Of a DNA stretch of 64,000 bases, positions 1-12,283 are shown one piece after another; position 1 is the stretch's first letter; each line of letters begins with the position of its first letter. The notes below the pieces were generated by a model. That model did not search any database and was not told the origin of the DNA. It saw nothing but the letters and a program-made list of their open reading frames with translations. Both the position numbers and the translations under genes were made by a program. Origin of the DNA: Anoplolepis gracilipes (lineage: Eukaryota; Arthropoda; Insecta; Hymenoptera; Formicidae); assembly GCF_047496725.1 (NCBI RefSeq), contig NC_132983.1, positions 713,501-777,500 of the forward strand. The letters are read 5' to 3'.

Positions 1-2990
1 TGAAACACGTTGTACACAAGTATCAATGTACCAAGTCATAATGATAAATAACGCGCAACGAAAACCAATGATTGAGCACATTAATCTTTCATAGCATTCC
101 ACATGGGCACGAGAGTGCATAAAATGCAAAAAGCAATGTAACGAAGACGATGACGACGAGCACGCTCGATTTGCCAAGCAGCAACGTCATTCACACGCAA
201 GAAAATCTTTCGTCAACCGCGACGGGCAAAAAAACTTATTGGCAACTTCGGGTTGACCGATCTAAGGACATTTCCTGTGGAATGTGCGCTTGTAATCCAG
301 GTAGATCTAGGTACCTATCGCCGCAGGCAGGTAGCTGCACTAACCTTAGTAGCCAGACGAAAGATAAGACGACACGAAGGCGTGGTACGTTATTTGAACA
401 TCACTCATCTCGCACCTGCTGTTTTATTTATTTATTGATTTTCTTTTATCAAGAATTATTACATGTATATTTGAAAAATAATTTTTCAATAAATTTTAAA
501 AATTTATATTTCAATTTGTTGAAACGAGATAAATACAAGAACATATAAACAGATTAATATGATCAAGTAATAATGTTTTTATGTCTCGCGCCACATTTAT
601 GTTTGATATTTGATATTTGTTTATTTAATATCTATATGAAAATACGCAAATCATCTCACACATATAAATCATAGAAAATTTATATATTTTTGTGAAAAGC
701 AATAAAATAATATTATTTTAAATAAATGTTTTCGGTTTAACGGCAGTCTTTTTTTTTTTTTTTTTTTTTTTTTTTATGATTTTATACTTTTTTGAAGATT
801 GAAAATTCTATAGCACACATTGTATAGTTGTCACGCTGACCTCCTCGCATTTTCACTTTGTTCATTTTCATTCCGTTTACCTGCACTTTAATGCGATTGA
901 CAACGCGCGCCAGCACTAATACGGCCGCATAAATCATTGTGTAGATAAATAAGTAGGTAGACAGGAATGGCATACTTTATATAATATAGGTTTATAGGGT
1001 CCCTTTCAATATTTAATTCTCAATACACTTTTTACATAACTATTATTTTCTCAATTTTTGAAAGAGCGCACAGAAGACAGCATTTCTCTTAGAGATAAAA
1101 GTAAACATCTATAAACGATAACACACGTTGTTTGTGCACCTAACCAGGTGCGATAAAATAAATTGCGGAAAGTCACTTGAAGAATCGTTTTATCAACAAG
1201 ACCGACTTTTCACTTTATATCGATTAAATTATTCTTACTCAAATACTACGCGCGTAAAAAATTTAAAAAATTCCTTTGTTTGCCTGCATAATTTTCTATG
1301 AAATTTAACAGAGGCTGAGAATTGTTAAAAAAGGCGCGGCGTCGAAAGTGTTAACAAGCATATTAGCTGTGACGTCGTTGGAAAGTCACGAGACGTGCAT
1401 ATTATACACCTGTCGAAACCGGATTAGAAACGTCCCTCTGTCTACGACACAGTATCACACTTTTATTCTTGTCTCGTTTGTAATTATTTTTACATAAGGA
1501 TATAAATAATTAATCCAGTCCACGACACAGAATGCTTTTCTATTTAGATCTACTAGTTCTATTCTCAGCTTTAAGAAGTGGTCTATGCAAATATTGTCTT
1601 TCTTTCAAATTAAGAAATTAGAAATATTTTCTTTATTGTGACAAATCCCTATTTTTAAAAAGCAAATAAATAAAAATAATGATTTTTATGATAAAAAACA
1701 TAAATCTACATATCTAAGTTTAAATTTATATTGCACTGCAGAAAAAAATTTGATTTATAGAATGGGATTTCTTATTTTTCTTTATGCAAAAATATACTTG
1801 CAGTGTATTTTGAATCACTCTATAGAAAGAAAAAGGGCGCGCATAATAATTGCCGTACAATCAAACACGCAAAGTGCGCGTCTAGCACTATCCGTATATC
1901 CGATTATGCGGTCACTTCCCGTGAAATTATAGCTGGGAATCCGTTCTCTCTGCCTCGCAAACATGACGCGAAAAAATGGCAGCTCATATTCTCGTCGCGT
2001 TTTTACTGCTAAATTTTAACTCTTACATTTTGTTTTCGCAATAAATATCCTCCTCGTGCACAGAAAAAAAATAAGCGTCAAATCAAAACTTATATACTCA
2101 TATGAGCGCGTTTATTGTTGTTTCATATATACGCAACAATTTAGAATCAATTTTTAGAAGAATTTAAAAATCTTAAATTTCAACAATATTATAATCTCAT
2201 TTCAATACTACGATTGTCATTTCAAGAATAAAATAATTATTTTAATTCGAAAAAAAATTATAATCTTCGATTTGACCATATGTTTAAACTAATATGTTTT
2301 CTATCCAACATTTTTTCCTCTCCATTTAAGAAAATTATTTTTAAATAACAAGAATATATTTTGTTTGGTTGAACTATATAAAATGTTATAATCTCATTTC
2401 AAGATTTAAAACTAAAGATATCGTCAAAGTAAGAATATTCTTTTCTTCTGTGTGTTTAAAAAAACATACGGATATAGTCATATTTAAAAAAAAGTTGAAC
2501 TTTGTCCATTAATATTACAGACGTATTTACAGATGTAATTAATAAATTGGTCGCAAGTTAGTCGACGTCTATTTATGGAGCCAATTGGTCTGCCACTCTT
2601 AATAATAGCACATATACCGCAGATAGATCAGAGGAAAATAGACGGTCTCTCAACGAGTTGACTCAACGCTACGCACACACGCGTGTGTGACATAACGCGT
2701 GGGTGCAGCCACGTACATGTGTATGTACACAAAACACTACGTCGTTCAGTTTACCGCAAAGGCGTAATAGATTTATACGAAAAACTTTACAACCGCAATA
2801 CGTTTCAACACCTGTTCCCAACGTCAGCCGCACATATCGAAAGTATCACGTGCTTGCAAAAATGATATTGATGAAGCATGTGTGCGTGTCGTTCAAGTTG
2901 ATATTATCTCGAGATAAATATCATTAAATACGCTGACCTATATAATACGTAAATACGCTAATTTGAGATTTAATTTTCATTTCTTCTTAC
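1..2990. other. AT-rich non-coding stretch, no supported gene
   Basis: Mostly A/T-rich sequence with short chance reading frames only. There is a poly-T run at 749-775 and a slightly GC-richer patch at about 170-420. If the minus-strand candidate exon at 2991-3152 is real, this stretch would be its first intron. A minus-strand patch at about 890-973 could encode a hydrophobic segment and ends at a possible donor, but no phase-compatible acceptor precedes it. Confidence 0.5.
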
Positions 2991-3152
2991 CTTATGTTTA
3001 CGCCGATGCCGTTTCGAGGTGCCAAAAAGGAAATCGTCTCTTAGCAAATGCGCGTCGTACGAGCTGCTGGCGATCCTCTTCTTCGACGTGGGCTTTCGAG
3101 ATTTCTTGTGCTTCTTCTTTTTCTTCCTAAAGAGTCTGCGAAAGATCTTCAT
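2991..3152 (-). CDS. Candidate first coding exon of an unidentified gene (basic N-terminus)
   Basis: On the minus strand an ATG at 3152 opens 54 codons that run to AAG, followed directly by the donor-like sequence GTAAGAAG at 2990-2983. The exon therefore ends in phase 0. The base at -3 of the ATG is A, and an in-frame TAG lies seven codons upstream, so this is the first Met after a stop, as expected for a 5' exon. The peptide begins MKIFRRLFRKKKKKHKK and is rich in Lys and Arg at both ends, with a Ser/Asp/Leu middle. Such a basic segment could be a nuclear signal or the cytoplasmic N-terminus of a membrane protein. I do not recognise the family, and no continuation exon was found at 1-2990, so most of the gene would lie beyond the left edge. 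The base composition is richer in G/C than the flanks. A chance reading frame remains possible. Confidence 0.4.
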
Positions 3153-6100
3153 ACTCTGTCGGCTAGACGACTATCCACACGAATGTTATCCAAGCGCAAG
3201 GCCGATGAAACACGAAGCTTATCGAACAACACAAACTCTGTCGACAGATTATTAATTATCCATATATTTATGCAAAATCATTGTTTTCTAACCGCGGACT
3301 TGAATCGTAGATATTTTATAAAGCGACGGAAAAATGCAGAAAAATTAACCAGAGTTACACGTTACACGTAGGTTCGCCAGACTATACTGTCGGGAGTGAC
3401 GCGAGTATTCAATGCACTTGAACGATGCGCATCAGCTAAATCACTAGACGCGCCGCCGCGTTTACGCCAAAGCCCATGGAGTTACTCATCGCGGTGCGCC
3501 ATGTGCGATGGGGGCGGATAATAGCTTATCGTCGTACATACACTAGATATACGCACCCGGATCAAAAGGCTCTGAAATTGTCTCTGTCATTTCCAACGCG
3601 GCCCATACGTTTGATTAATCGATCGCGCGAAGCCCTACCGTCGAATATCCGTCTCACTTTTACATCACGGGAAAAACAAGTTTATTGTTGAGGAATTTGA
3701 AATTATTTCTTCATTTATTCAAATATTTAATTACACTGAGCTACTGGTAAATTAAGTTTAATATTGTTAAAGAATTTGAAATTATTTCTTTATTTATTCA
3801 AATATTTAATTCTACTGAGCTACTGGCAAATCAAGTTTAATATTACAGTTGAATAATTTTTTTTTTTTTTTTATTTACTTATTTAAAGTCCTACTTACAA
3901 TTAGCGTATTTATTAATTGATATTATTGAATAGAGAAGTTTTTGTTTGCTTAATATAAAATATATACTGTTATCTAAAAAAGTGTTATCTACACGAAAAA
4001 ATAAATATCATGTATTTTAAGTATTATAAGAAAATTAAAAGTACGATAAGGAAATTGTGTTAAATATTTTCTATTTTATATGTTTTTTGGACTTTTCGAA
4101 AATTTTCCTTTTTGTCTGGCATTGTGTTCAAATAAAAAATTATTTTCTTTCTTTCTCACAGCGATTAATTGTAAATTCTTTTCTTAAAAATAATAATATC
4201 TATAATTTAATTGTGTTTACTTTTTTCATAAACATTTCGCGGTATTTATCATATCTTCGAAAGGAGAAAATATCTTTTACGAGAAACAAAAGATTATGTT
4301 GTCTTGATTATTGATTCAACGAGGTCATCACACTTCTCATTGCATTGATATCGGTTACACCGGATGCACCGTTAAAGGACGCGCGAATTGAAGTTCGCAT
4401 ACCTCTATACGAAGAATGAAGACAAAGCACTTCCGGAGGAAGAACTAAAATAAAAAGCCCAATACAATTTAGACTTGAATTCCTTTTCAATTAATTTCAA
4501 AATGCATGGTTATTTTTGTCAGTTTGAATATATCCTCAAATTCATTTTAATAACATCCTATTATCATAGTTAAAAAAATAAATTATTTATATAGTAATGC
4601 TAAGAGATTCGATTGATAATCTAATCGAATCTAATATAATCGCACAAATTATATGGTTGACAGCTCGAATATGTTTTCTGACAATTTAAATACGATAAAT
4701 GCATTATCATTGAGAATGATTTAAAGTATAAAAAGGTAATTATTGATCAAAAGTCATATTGATATTCTTTATACATCAATATTATTATCTAACAAAAAGT
4801 CCAATAACAATTATTATAACTACATCATTTTGATCGCGGATATATGATTGTAAGGGTATTTCACGCCTGTTGATAACATTAATTCTTTACAAATATATGT
4901 ATATGTTTTTAAGCGCTAATTATTAAATTTAGACCAGATATTTATGCTATCTCCATTTAATACTATTAATTAAATATATTTCTATAAATGATGTTACATT
5001 CGTAGACAAGTTTAAACGTATGTAATTTATATCTTAGATGTATATTATATTTTTTTCATTGATTTCTTTCTCATTGTAAGTTTTATTTTAAAGAAAAGTA
5101 ATAAAATTCATGTAAGTAGACAAAAATGTTATTAAATATCAAAATAATTTTAAACTGTTGTATAAGTTGAAGATTATTGTAAATTTTATACGTGTGATAT
5201 TATATGTTGTAATAAGATATCGTGTTATATATATAATTCGTATAATCCATTTTCCCTAAATTTCCATTCAACCTTGTGTTATTGTATTTACATTGTAAAT
5301 TTTGTATGTCGATCTTAGATAGTTATAATACACTTTAAGTAGCGAGATATGAAGATAGATTAATAAGATAGATAAGAAATGATGATTATACAGTCTTCAT
5401 ACTTTAACGCACATCTATATGTTTGAGATATGCAAATGATAACGTGCTCTTTTTACATTTTTCGCATTTTTTTACAAGATATTCTACAAATGACAAAAAC
5501 TGTGTAGTGTCATGTTTTGTACAGTTTGTTCATTTTTTTCTCTAAACGAGATAGCCCGAGATCATTCTCTCTAATATTCATTTAATTTACTACACGTAAT
5601 ATGTACATATTGCATTAAAAAATTTCATTAAAATCGCTCTTTATCTGATTCATTTTAATTATCTTTTATCATCTGTAAGTTATATTTTTGCTATTTTTTA
5701 AAATTATGTTTTATAAATATTTAAATTTTGACATGTGAGACATTGGTGATTATAATTTCTAATAAAAATTCTTATATTTCATAGGCCAATTTCAAATAAA
5801 ATATCTCGATTAAGTTTTTATTATTTATTTTAAAATCTAAGTATATAAATCTAAATATAAACTTTTTAAATTTTTAATTACAGTTTAAAAATTATTAATG
5901 TTTTAATATGGTTCTTGAAAAAAATCGATTCCATTTTACGTTTTTATTTTTCAGGAATACTAAGATAATACCTCCCCCACAAAAGATAATTGAATAACTT
6001 CTATTTGAAACATGCAAACTATAAATACATTATTACATTCTTATTTACATTATCTATTACACACACCCGTTCTCTGCGTCAATGGCGACAAATATGGACT

Positions 6101-8311
6101 GTCTGTAATATAATGAGATAGAGTGTCGTGATATCTCATTGCCGACAACAAAACGCCCATCAGAAGTATATGTTGACACATTTGTGTTTGTATTACGTAG
6201 ATATATATATATATATATAGCCATATATATTTTTATCACATTATTATTGTATAAAATTTTTCTTAAATCCTTTTTCACATTAAGCACTTTTTTCCTTGCA
6301 AAATGACAATCTACGATAAAATAATAATATTTACAGAATATAATTTATAGCAGTTAATTTCAGTGAATTACGTAGATAAAAAGCAATTTTGATGACAATT
6401 GTTAAAACATCATTATTTTATTGCACAATGTATATATGGTAAAAAGCATTACTTAAAAAAATCATGTCTCACATTATTTAAAAAAATGTATTGTAATTGC
6501 AAGTACAGCAAAGTTAGGTTTTGTAAAGAAGCAGTCTATCTTAATTTAGTATAATAAAAACGTGTCATTAATTGTCCCATCAGTGACCGTAACATGCTCA
6601 TATAAAAAGTTACATTTTTTTAGACAAAACTACATAAAAATAACTCTACAATTCTTTTAAGCATAAATAGGCGCTTGAAAGTACATACAAATTTAAATGT
6701 GATGTAATATGTTAAAAGTTATTACTTTTTTTTATTTATAAAAATGGCATTTTTTTCGCGGACTATAATATGTTGTTAGTGTGACTATACTAGTGTGGAT
6801 ATACTCAAGATAGTACATATCAACTTTATTAACAAAGCTATTGTGTTTTATGAAAGCAAATCTGCACTTGGATCCACATTTATCTTCGACTTATTACTTT
6901 ATGCGAATAATATATTCGTTTAGCGTGCAAATTAACAATTAACAAAACATTTTAGGCATGTGTATCTCCCTTATGTGTTGCTATGAATATTAATTTAAAA
7001 TAAAATACGTGGATCAAAGTAATTTCGTCAAGATTAATATGTTCAAACGTGTACTTATTCATGTGAACTTTTTCAATCAGGCATCGCGTGTGTCTATGAT
7101 CTATATAACTTTCTCAAAAATCAATGCACTAGAAATAAAAATACTTATAAATATTAAGAATAAATTTAAGAATACTTGGAAATATTTACGTATAAGAGAT
7201 TTTATTATAATAAATATAGCAATAAAAGTTTAATGTGCAATTTAGAGGACTTTTTTACCTCGTATTTTAAGCTATAAATATTGTAACATTTAAAAATTAT
7301 TTAATAATTATTTAAAAATCTTTAATAAATTACTTTAAATAGTAATTTTTCAAACACAAATAAAAAAGATCCTTTCTTTATTGACATGTTTTAAACTTTT
7401 AAACTCTTATGTAGAAAGAATATCTAACAAATTTCACTTCCATTATTTACACAAATGTTTTCTCTCTGGGGAAATCTTAGGAGAAAAAGTACATTTATAA
7501 ACTCTCAATAGCACAAATTTGAAGGTCAACTTTTTTTAAAGCTTCTTTACAATTCTTTTATAGCTTATTTATAATTCACTTGTGTCACATAAAAATTTTA
7601 ATATTATTATTTAATAATATTCTCGACATAATATATATAGCAGTTATTTTATAGTTCTATTATTCAATACAAAACAGAAATGTATAATGGACAATTTTAT
7701 CTCACATTTTAGGGGAGAGATTGAATATATTTATTAACCACTTATATATATATATATAAAATTCGTAGAAAATAACTGCTATTTAAGATAACACGTTTGT
7801 GTTGCTAAGCTAAATACATTTAATAAATACTAAATACATACGATAAATACAAAGAAAAATGCAAAGTCCGACATTACACTTTCAACTGAAAATTGATCGT
7901 TAATTTTTATCTCTCAATCTTTATCAAAACTTTAAATCATAATATTAACATTAAGTAGAATTTTCTTTTGTATAAACAAAATTCTATGTCTATAAAAATT
8001 TGCCACTGATTTATCTCGTCCTGATGATTTCCTCTCATTTTGATAATATCCGCTAATTTTAGTAATTAAATTATCTTTAAACAAAATTTGTTTGCACTAC
8101 ATTATATAATACATAGAAAAAATTATGTCAATCAAATTCCGTCAAAATGAATGTGCTGGAACAAGTACTTATTTAATTGTGAAATTACAATAAAATTACC
8201 CTCCCGACATTGTTAATTTTCGTGGGAGGTGGTAGGTGATGATCGCGTATGTAACTGACATTACGTACGTAAATGATATCGGCGCATTTCACGATAAGCA
8301 TTTGTTGGAGA
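3153..8311. other. Intergenic DNA, no supported gene
   Basis: GC is raised at 3370-3670, just upstream of the minus-strand candidate exon, and this may be its promoter or 5' leader. From 3670 to 8311 the sequence is AT-rich with a tandem duplication near 3678-3848 and short TA runs at about 6200 and 7742. Only short, low-complexity reading frames occur here. Confidence 0.5.
3678..3848. repeat. 79-bp direct tandem duplication
   Basis: A block containing gaatttgaaattattt and, further on, ctgagctactgg occurs twice in direct orientation. The first of these words starts at 3693 and 3772, giving a period of 79 bases. The copies differ at only a few positions, which points to a fairly recent local duplication. 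A partial third start (aagtttaatatt) follows the second copy. It sits in non-coding DNA. Confidence 0.85.
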
Positions 8312-8340
8312 TATAAATCGGTGCGATACACACCTTCAGT
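8312..8340 (+). promoter_or_regulatory. Candidate core promoter of the sugar transporter gene (TATA + Inr)
   Basis: TATAAAT begins at 8312, and a TCAGT initiator-like word lies at 8336-8340 with its A at 8338. That spacing is a little shorter than the usual 30 or so bases, so the exact start is uncertain. It would give a 5' leader of about 145 bases before the ATG at 8483, with no intron needed. Composition becomes GC-richer immediately downstream. Confidence 0.45.
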
Positions 8341-8482
8341 ATATTGAGGGGGCCAAAGACGTACAGAACGCTCGCTTTTTGTCTTCAGACAGTTTTATCT
8401 CGCGACAGTTTACCATCGCGTTTATCGTAAACACGTGAGCTCGTGATTTCGCGACAGTTTCTTTTTTTCTTATCAAGTCAAA

Positions 8483-8663
8483 ATGACAATTGGCACCACC
8501 ACGACGATGCACATTAACGACGCTCCGTCAAAACCTTTTCTGGTCACCTTACCGTCACCGGATGAACGGAAGGAGAAGTACACACAAGTGTCACAAGTGT
8601 CGAATGCTGCGGATTCTTCCGGCAAAGGAAAAAAGCGTTTTCAATTTCTAATTAGTTTTTGCG
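8483..8663 (+). CDS. Tret1-like sugar transporter, coding exon 1 (residues 1-61)
   Basis: First coding exon of a major facilitator superfamily sugar porter. The ATG is preceded by CAAA, the favoured insect start context. It encodes a hydrophilic cytoplasmic N-terminus of about 50 residues, rich in Thr/Ser and Lys, then the beginning of the first membrane helix (FQFLISFC). The reading frame meets the donor GTAAGT at 8664 after one base of codon 61 (phase 1). That base joins the CT at 10161-10162 to give Ala61, restoring the frame into the helix 1 sequence AALVGMQAG. Joined with 10161-11037 and 11452-11923 it gives 1530 nt and 509 residues, a normal length for this family. Confidence 0.85.
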
Positions 8664-10160
8664 GTAAGTAATATGTAAGATCTAGAGAAAAGTAATCATC
8701 TTTTTAACGAGAAACATCGAAATTTAAAAAATTAATCTTCCTACATGCACACAACTGATATACTCATTGAAAATTGCACAGACACGATAAAAAATACAGA
8801 AAAAAGCATTGGAATAAATTATACAAATGTATTCAATTTTTCTATCGATCAAAACAAAAATAAATATTTTTAATCATATTTTTAATAGTTTTATTTTTCA
8901 AAACTTAAATATTTCATATAATGCATTGCAAAGTATAAAATTGTGTGTGTGTGTGTGTGTGTGTATAATGAGGCCGACACATTGTCTCACGATATCGATA
9001 TTATCTAAAGTAATCGACTTCTTGAGACCTGCTTACGATTAAATCAAATACTTATCTATCTGCTTATGACATTTATTGCGAAAAAAAAGCTTTGTAATCC
9101 TCGACTAAAGTTTTTAGTCTGGAATAAGTTTACAAAAAGCTCTTGTTAATCATTTTTACATCGTGTTTTATGGTTTTATTCCATTTTTTTTGATGGTTCG
9201 ATATTCTTCACTTATTTTATAAGATAAACCGCTCATATATTTTAGTGAAAAGATTCTTTAAGAAACATTGTCTTTAAGAAATATATTTTTCCAATAATTT
9301 TCATTCGTAAATTATAAAGTATATAATTCTTCATAATAGTAAAAAAAAATATTATTTTATTTGCAAAATAAAATAATAAAATTAATTACCTTAATTGATA
9401 ATTAGTTCACTACTTAAAATTTTAAATACTTATCATAATGAAAGATTGATAAGATTGTGCGGGTCATTGAATTTACAAAGCCAAAGAACAATTTCAATAA
9501 TGTTTTGGTAAATGTTTGATAAACTGTTTCGATTGTTTCAAGATTATGATGTATTATATATGCATTATTTTGCATCAATTATCTTCGATAATTGTATCAA
9601 TCTTACTTGTTATACAAAATTCCGTTCAATTATTTTATAATCAAATATCTACAGTCAGAGATTTGATTTTTTTTTTTGATTGACACGCACGATATGAATG
9701 AATAATAATTTAATCACTATTTCGTTGTACATTAAATCAACACCGTTATCATTTGTCAGAAAAGTATTTCAAAGAGATTAAAAGATACGATGTATAATAA
9801 TAAAGTTACACTTTATACAGAAAAAAATTTTATTGTCATAGAAGAAAAATTTTGTCAATTTAATGTAGAAAAAATATTATTACTATATAATATTTAAGAC
9901 ACTTTTTAAAGCAATAAAATTATTCAATATGTTCGATAAGTTTTTGCTTCAGCGCGCTTCAGTGAAGAGTGGATTTTTGCGATTTAAAAAAGTAATATAA
10001 AAAAATAATTTTCAATCGATTGAAATGATTCCGTGATTTAGAATCCTTTTGAATTATTTCCAATATTATTTAGCAAAATTATTTCGTGTTTTTAATAAAA
10101 TTCAAGGTGCTCTTCTCGATTTGTTTCCTTTGACGATAAGAATGCGGAATTTCTTTGCAG
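8664..10160 (+). other. Intron 1 of the Tret1-like gene
   Basis: Begins GTAAGT and ends in a pyrimidine-rich tract with TTTGCAG, a strong acceptor. It is AT-rich, contains a (GT)n run at 8942-8964, and holds no supported gene. The open frame of exon 2 extends upstream of the acceptor to an ATG at 10049. That stretch is AT-rich and unlike the coding part, so I take the splice site rather than 10049 as the exon start. Confidence 0.85.
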
Positions 10161-11037
10161 CTGCACTAGTCGGCATGCAAGCCGGTATAACGCTCGGTTG
10201 GTCGTCGCCAATTCTGCCGTACCTCACGTCGGAAGAGTCCTTCCTTCTCAAACTGTCCGAGAATCAGATCTCGTGGATATCATCCTTGTTAGCGTTGGGT
10301 GCGATCGCAGGTGCCGTGCCGGCCGGCAAATTCGCCGATTGGATAGGCCGCAAGTGGGCCATCACCTTGACGGTCGTGCCGTTTGTCACATGCTGGCTCA
10401 CCTTGATTACAACCAGGAACCTCATCAGCATATATGTCGCGAGGTTCGTTGGTGGAATTGGTGCCGGGGCGGCGTGCGTCCTCGTGCCCGTCTACATCGG
10501 CGAGATCGCCCACGCGTCAATTCGGGGCGCCCTAGGTGCCTTCTTTCCCCTGCTCTTCTCTTCGGGAATTCTCTTCTCGTACGTGGCCGGTGCCTATTGC
10601 TCCTACCTGATCTTCAACATCGCCTGCTGCGCCGTTCTGGTTCCCTTCGTCCTAGGGGCGCCTTTCATGCCGGAATCGCCCATGTGGTTGATGCAACGGG
10701 GCCGCGAAGATGAAGCCGTCAAAGTTCTGACGATTCTACGAGGATCACGTTACGATATTGTCGGGGAAATAACCGTTCTCCAAGATGATGTGAATAGGAT
10801 AGCGAAAGCGACGGGTGGTATCAAGGACCTTGTCGGAACCAAGGCCGGACGTAGGGCTGCCGTCACTTGCGTGGGACTCATGTTCTTCCAACAATTGTGC
10901 GGGGTGGATGCGGTTCTCTTCTATACTGTCAACATCTTCCAGGCGGCCGACAGCACGATCGATCCATTCCTGGCCACCATCGTTATCGGCCTCACCGAAG
11001 TCGTGATGACGATATTTGTCGCTACCGTAATCGACAG
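10161..11037 (+). CDS. Tret1-like sugar transporter, coding exon 2 (residues 61-353)
   Basis: Main body of a facilitated sugar transporter (MFS, SLC2 type), an integral plasma-membrane protein expected to have twelve helices. By family resemblance to insect Tret1 proteins it probably moves trehalose or a hexose down its gradient, but the substrate cannot be read from sequence. Visible signatures are the loop 2-3 motif D-W-I-G-R-K at residues 121-126; VPVYIGEIAHASIRG at 170-184, matching the family Y..E.a....RG signature; PESPMWLM at 232-239 after helix 6; and QQLCGVDAVLFY at 305-316 in helix 7, where the family has the sugar-contacting QQ. The exon ends after AG of an Arg codon (phase 2) at the donor GTGAGA. 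It is GC-rich compared with the introns. Hymenoptera carry many Tret1-like paralogues, so orthology to Tret1 itself is not claimed. Confidence 0.92.
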
Positions 11038-11451
11038 GTGAGAATCGTATTCGGTATAATCTTGCAAATCAATTAGCCATTCTCTCTAAATCGGAATCTT
11101 TATTTATTTCGAAGCGGACGTGTCAGCCGTGAAATTTTTAATAAACCGTCTAGCGATTATTCTCATCAGTTAATTTCTTCTTTCTATCTCTTTTTTAATA
11201 TCCAATTGAATTAATTTTTTATGCGGGTTTATTCTTTATTCCATAAACTTTGATTTTTATAATTTTTTTCATTTGATCCTTGTATTATAATATTGCATTA
11301 TAAAATGATAGCAGCTTTTTCTACCTTAAAGAAAATATTCTGCATACATTTCTAAAAGACAAATTATAATATTTGCGTGACAATTAACTGCTGTCCTGTG
11401 ATATTACATAATAAAATTGTAAGCCAATCCATTCTCTTTCGATTCCTTTAG
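11038..11451 (+). other. Intron 2 of the Tret1-like gene
   Basis: A 414-base AT-rich intron beginning GTGAGA and ending in CCTTTAG. It joins phase-2 codon bases AG to A, completing Arg353. It holds nothing else recognisable. Confidence 0.9.
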
Positions 11452-11923
11452 ATTTGGTCGCAAACCACTCCTCGTAATATCCGGCGCGTTCATGACCATC
11501 TGCTTGGCCATCCTGGGTTACTACTTCAAATTCAAGGACGAAGGAAGCGACGTGAGCGCCTTCGGCTGGGTACCGCTGACCAGTCTCGCTTTCTTCAATA
11601 TTGTCTTCTCGATCGGTTACGGATCCGTACCCTTCACAGTAATAAGCGAGATATTCTCGCCGGAAACCAAAGGCGTCGCCAGCAGCATATCGATCATGAC
11701 ACATTGGAGCCTCGTGTTCGCTGTCACCAAGCTGTTCCCGCTCATGGAGTACCAGATCGGCCAGGCAGCGACTTTCTGGACATTCTCGTGCTTCACTGCC
11801 ACGTCCGTTGCATTTGTGTACTTTGTGGTACCGGAGACGAAAGGTAAAACGTTGCAGGAAATACAGAAGAAGCTCGAACGAAAGAAAGAATCGAACATAA
11901 AGTATCCGGTCGAACCGGCCTGA
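11452..11923 (+). CDS. Tret1-like sugar transporter, coding exon 3 (residues 353-509, stop)
   Basis: C-terminal half of the sugar porter. It opens with R-FGRKP at residues 353-358, the loop 8-9 copy of the family G-R-[KR] motif. GYGSVPF at 408-414 follows in helix 10, and PETKGKTLQEIQ at 480-491 closes the last helix; this is the classical sugar-transporter C-terminal PETKG signature. A second PETKG lies at 423-427, after the EIFS of the helix 10-11 loop. The tail of about 20 residues is hydrophilic and ends in the TGA stop at 11921-11923. No frameshift or internal stop was seen, so the gene appears intact. Confidence 0.92.
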
Positions 11924-12215
11924 AAATCTCTCTCATGCCGTCAAAAACGGTTACCTTGTCGTGTCACGTTCAGGACAAAGATTAGTTATTGATAGTTCCT
12001 GTTCGACAAATCGTGAGGATCCATAAAGGAGAAGAATTAATATACGTGACTTTTTATACTTTAATTTTTATTTCTTTTCTTTTTTTTTTTTTTTCAGGAA
12101 ATTTTATTATTGTTTTTCCATATAAATGACTGTTTATTATAAATTCTTTATATTTTTATTCCTCATTTGAGGAACATAATTATTGTTTAAAAAAAATTAC
12201 GGAAATTTGAGGACA

Positions 12216-12283
12216 AATAAATGCATAATATATGTAATAATTTTTTAGAAATTTAAAGTATTAAGACTCGTACAAAGAATAAA
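12216..12283 (+). terminator. Candidate polyadenylation signals of the Tret1-like gene
   Basis: AATAAA occurs at 12216-12221 and 12278-12283, about 290 and 350 bases after the stop codon, in A/T-rich sequence. Either is suitably placed to end the 3' UTR. AATAAA is common by chance in such AT-rich DNA, so this rests on position alone. Confidence 0.35.

Noticed and set aside
150..548. 132-codon frame at the left edge
   Set aside because: A/T-driven composition in its second half, no recognisable domain and no splice signals.
782..973. Minus-strand frame with a hydrophobic stretch (IYAAVLVLARVV) ending at a possible donor
   Set aside because: Tempting as a second exon of the 2991-3152 gene, but the only nearby acceptor-like AG gives the wrong phase and the frame then stops. 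No family resemblance.
10049..10160. Upstream extension of transporter exon 2 to an ATG at 10049
   Set aside because: AT-rich and lacking the family N-terminus. The acceptor at 10160 joins exon 1 in phase and reconstructs helix 1.
10198..10713. 171-codon second frame within transporter exon 2
   Set aside because: A shadow of the GC-rich transporter exon. The true frame carries all the sugar-porter motifs.
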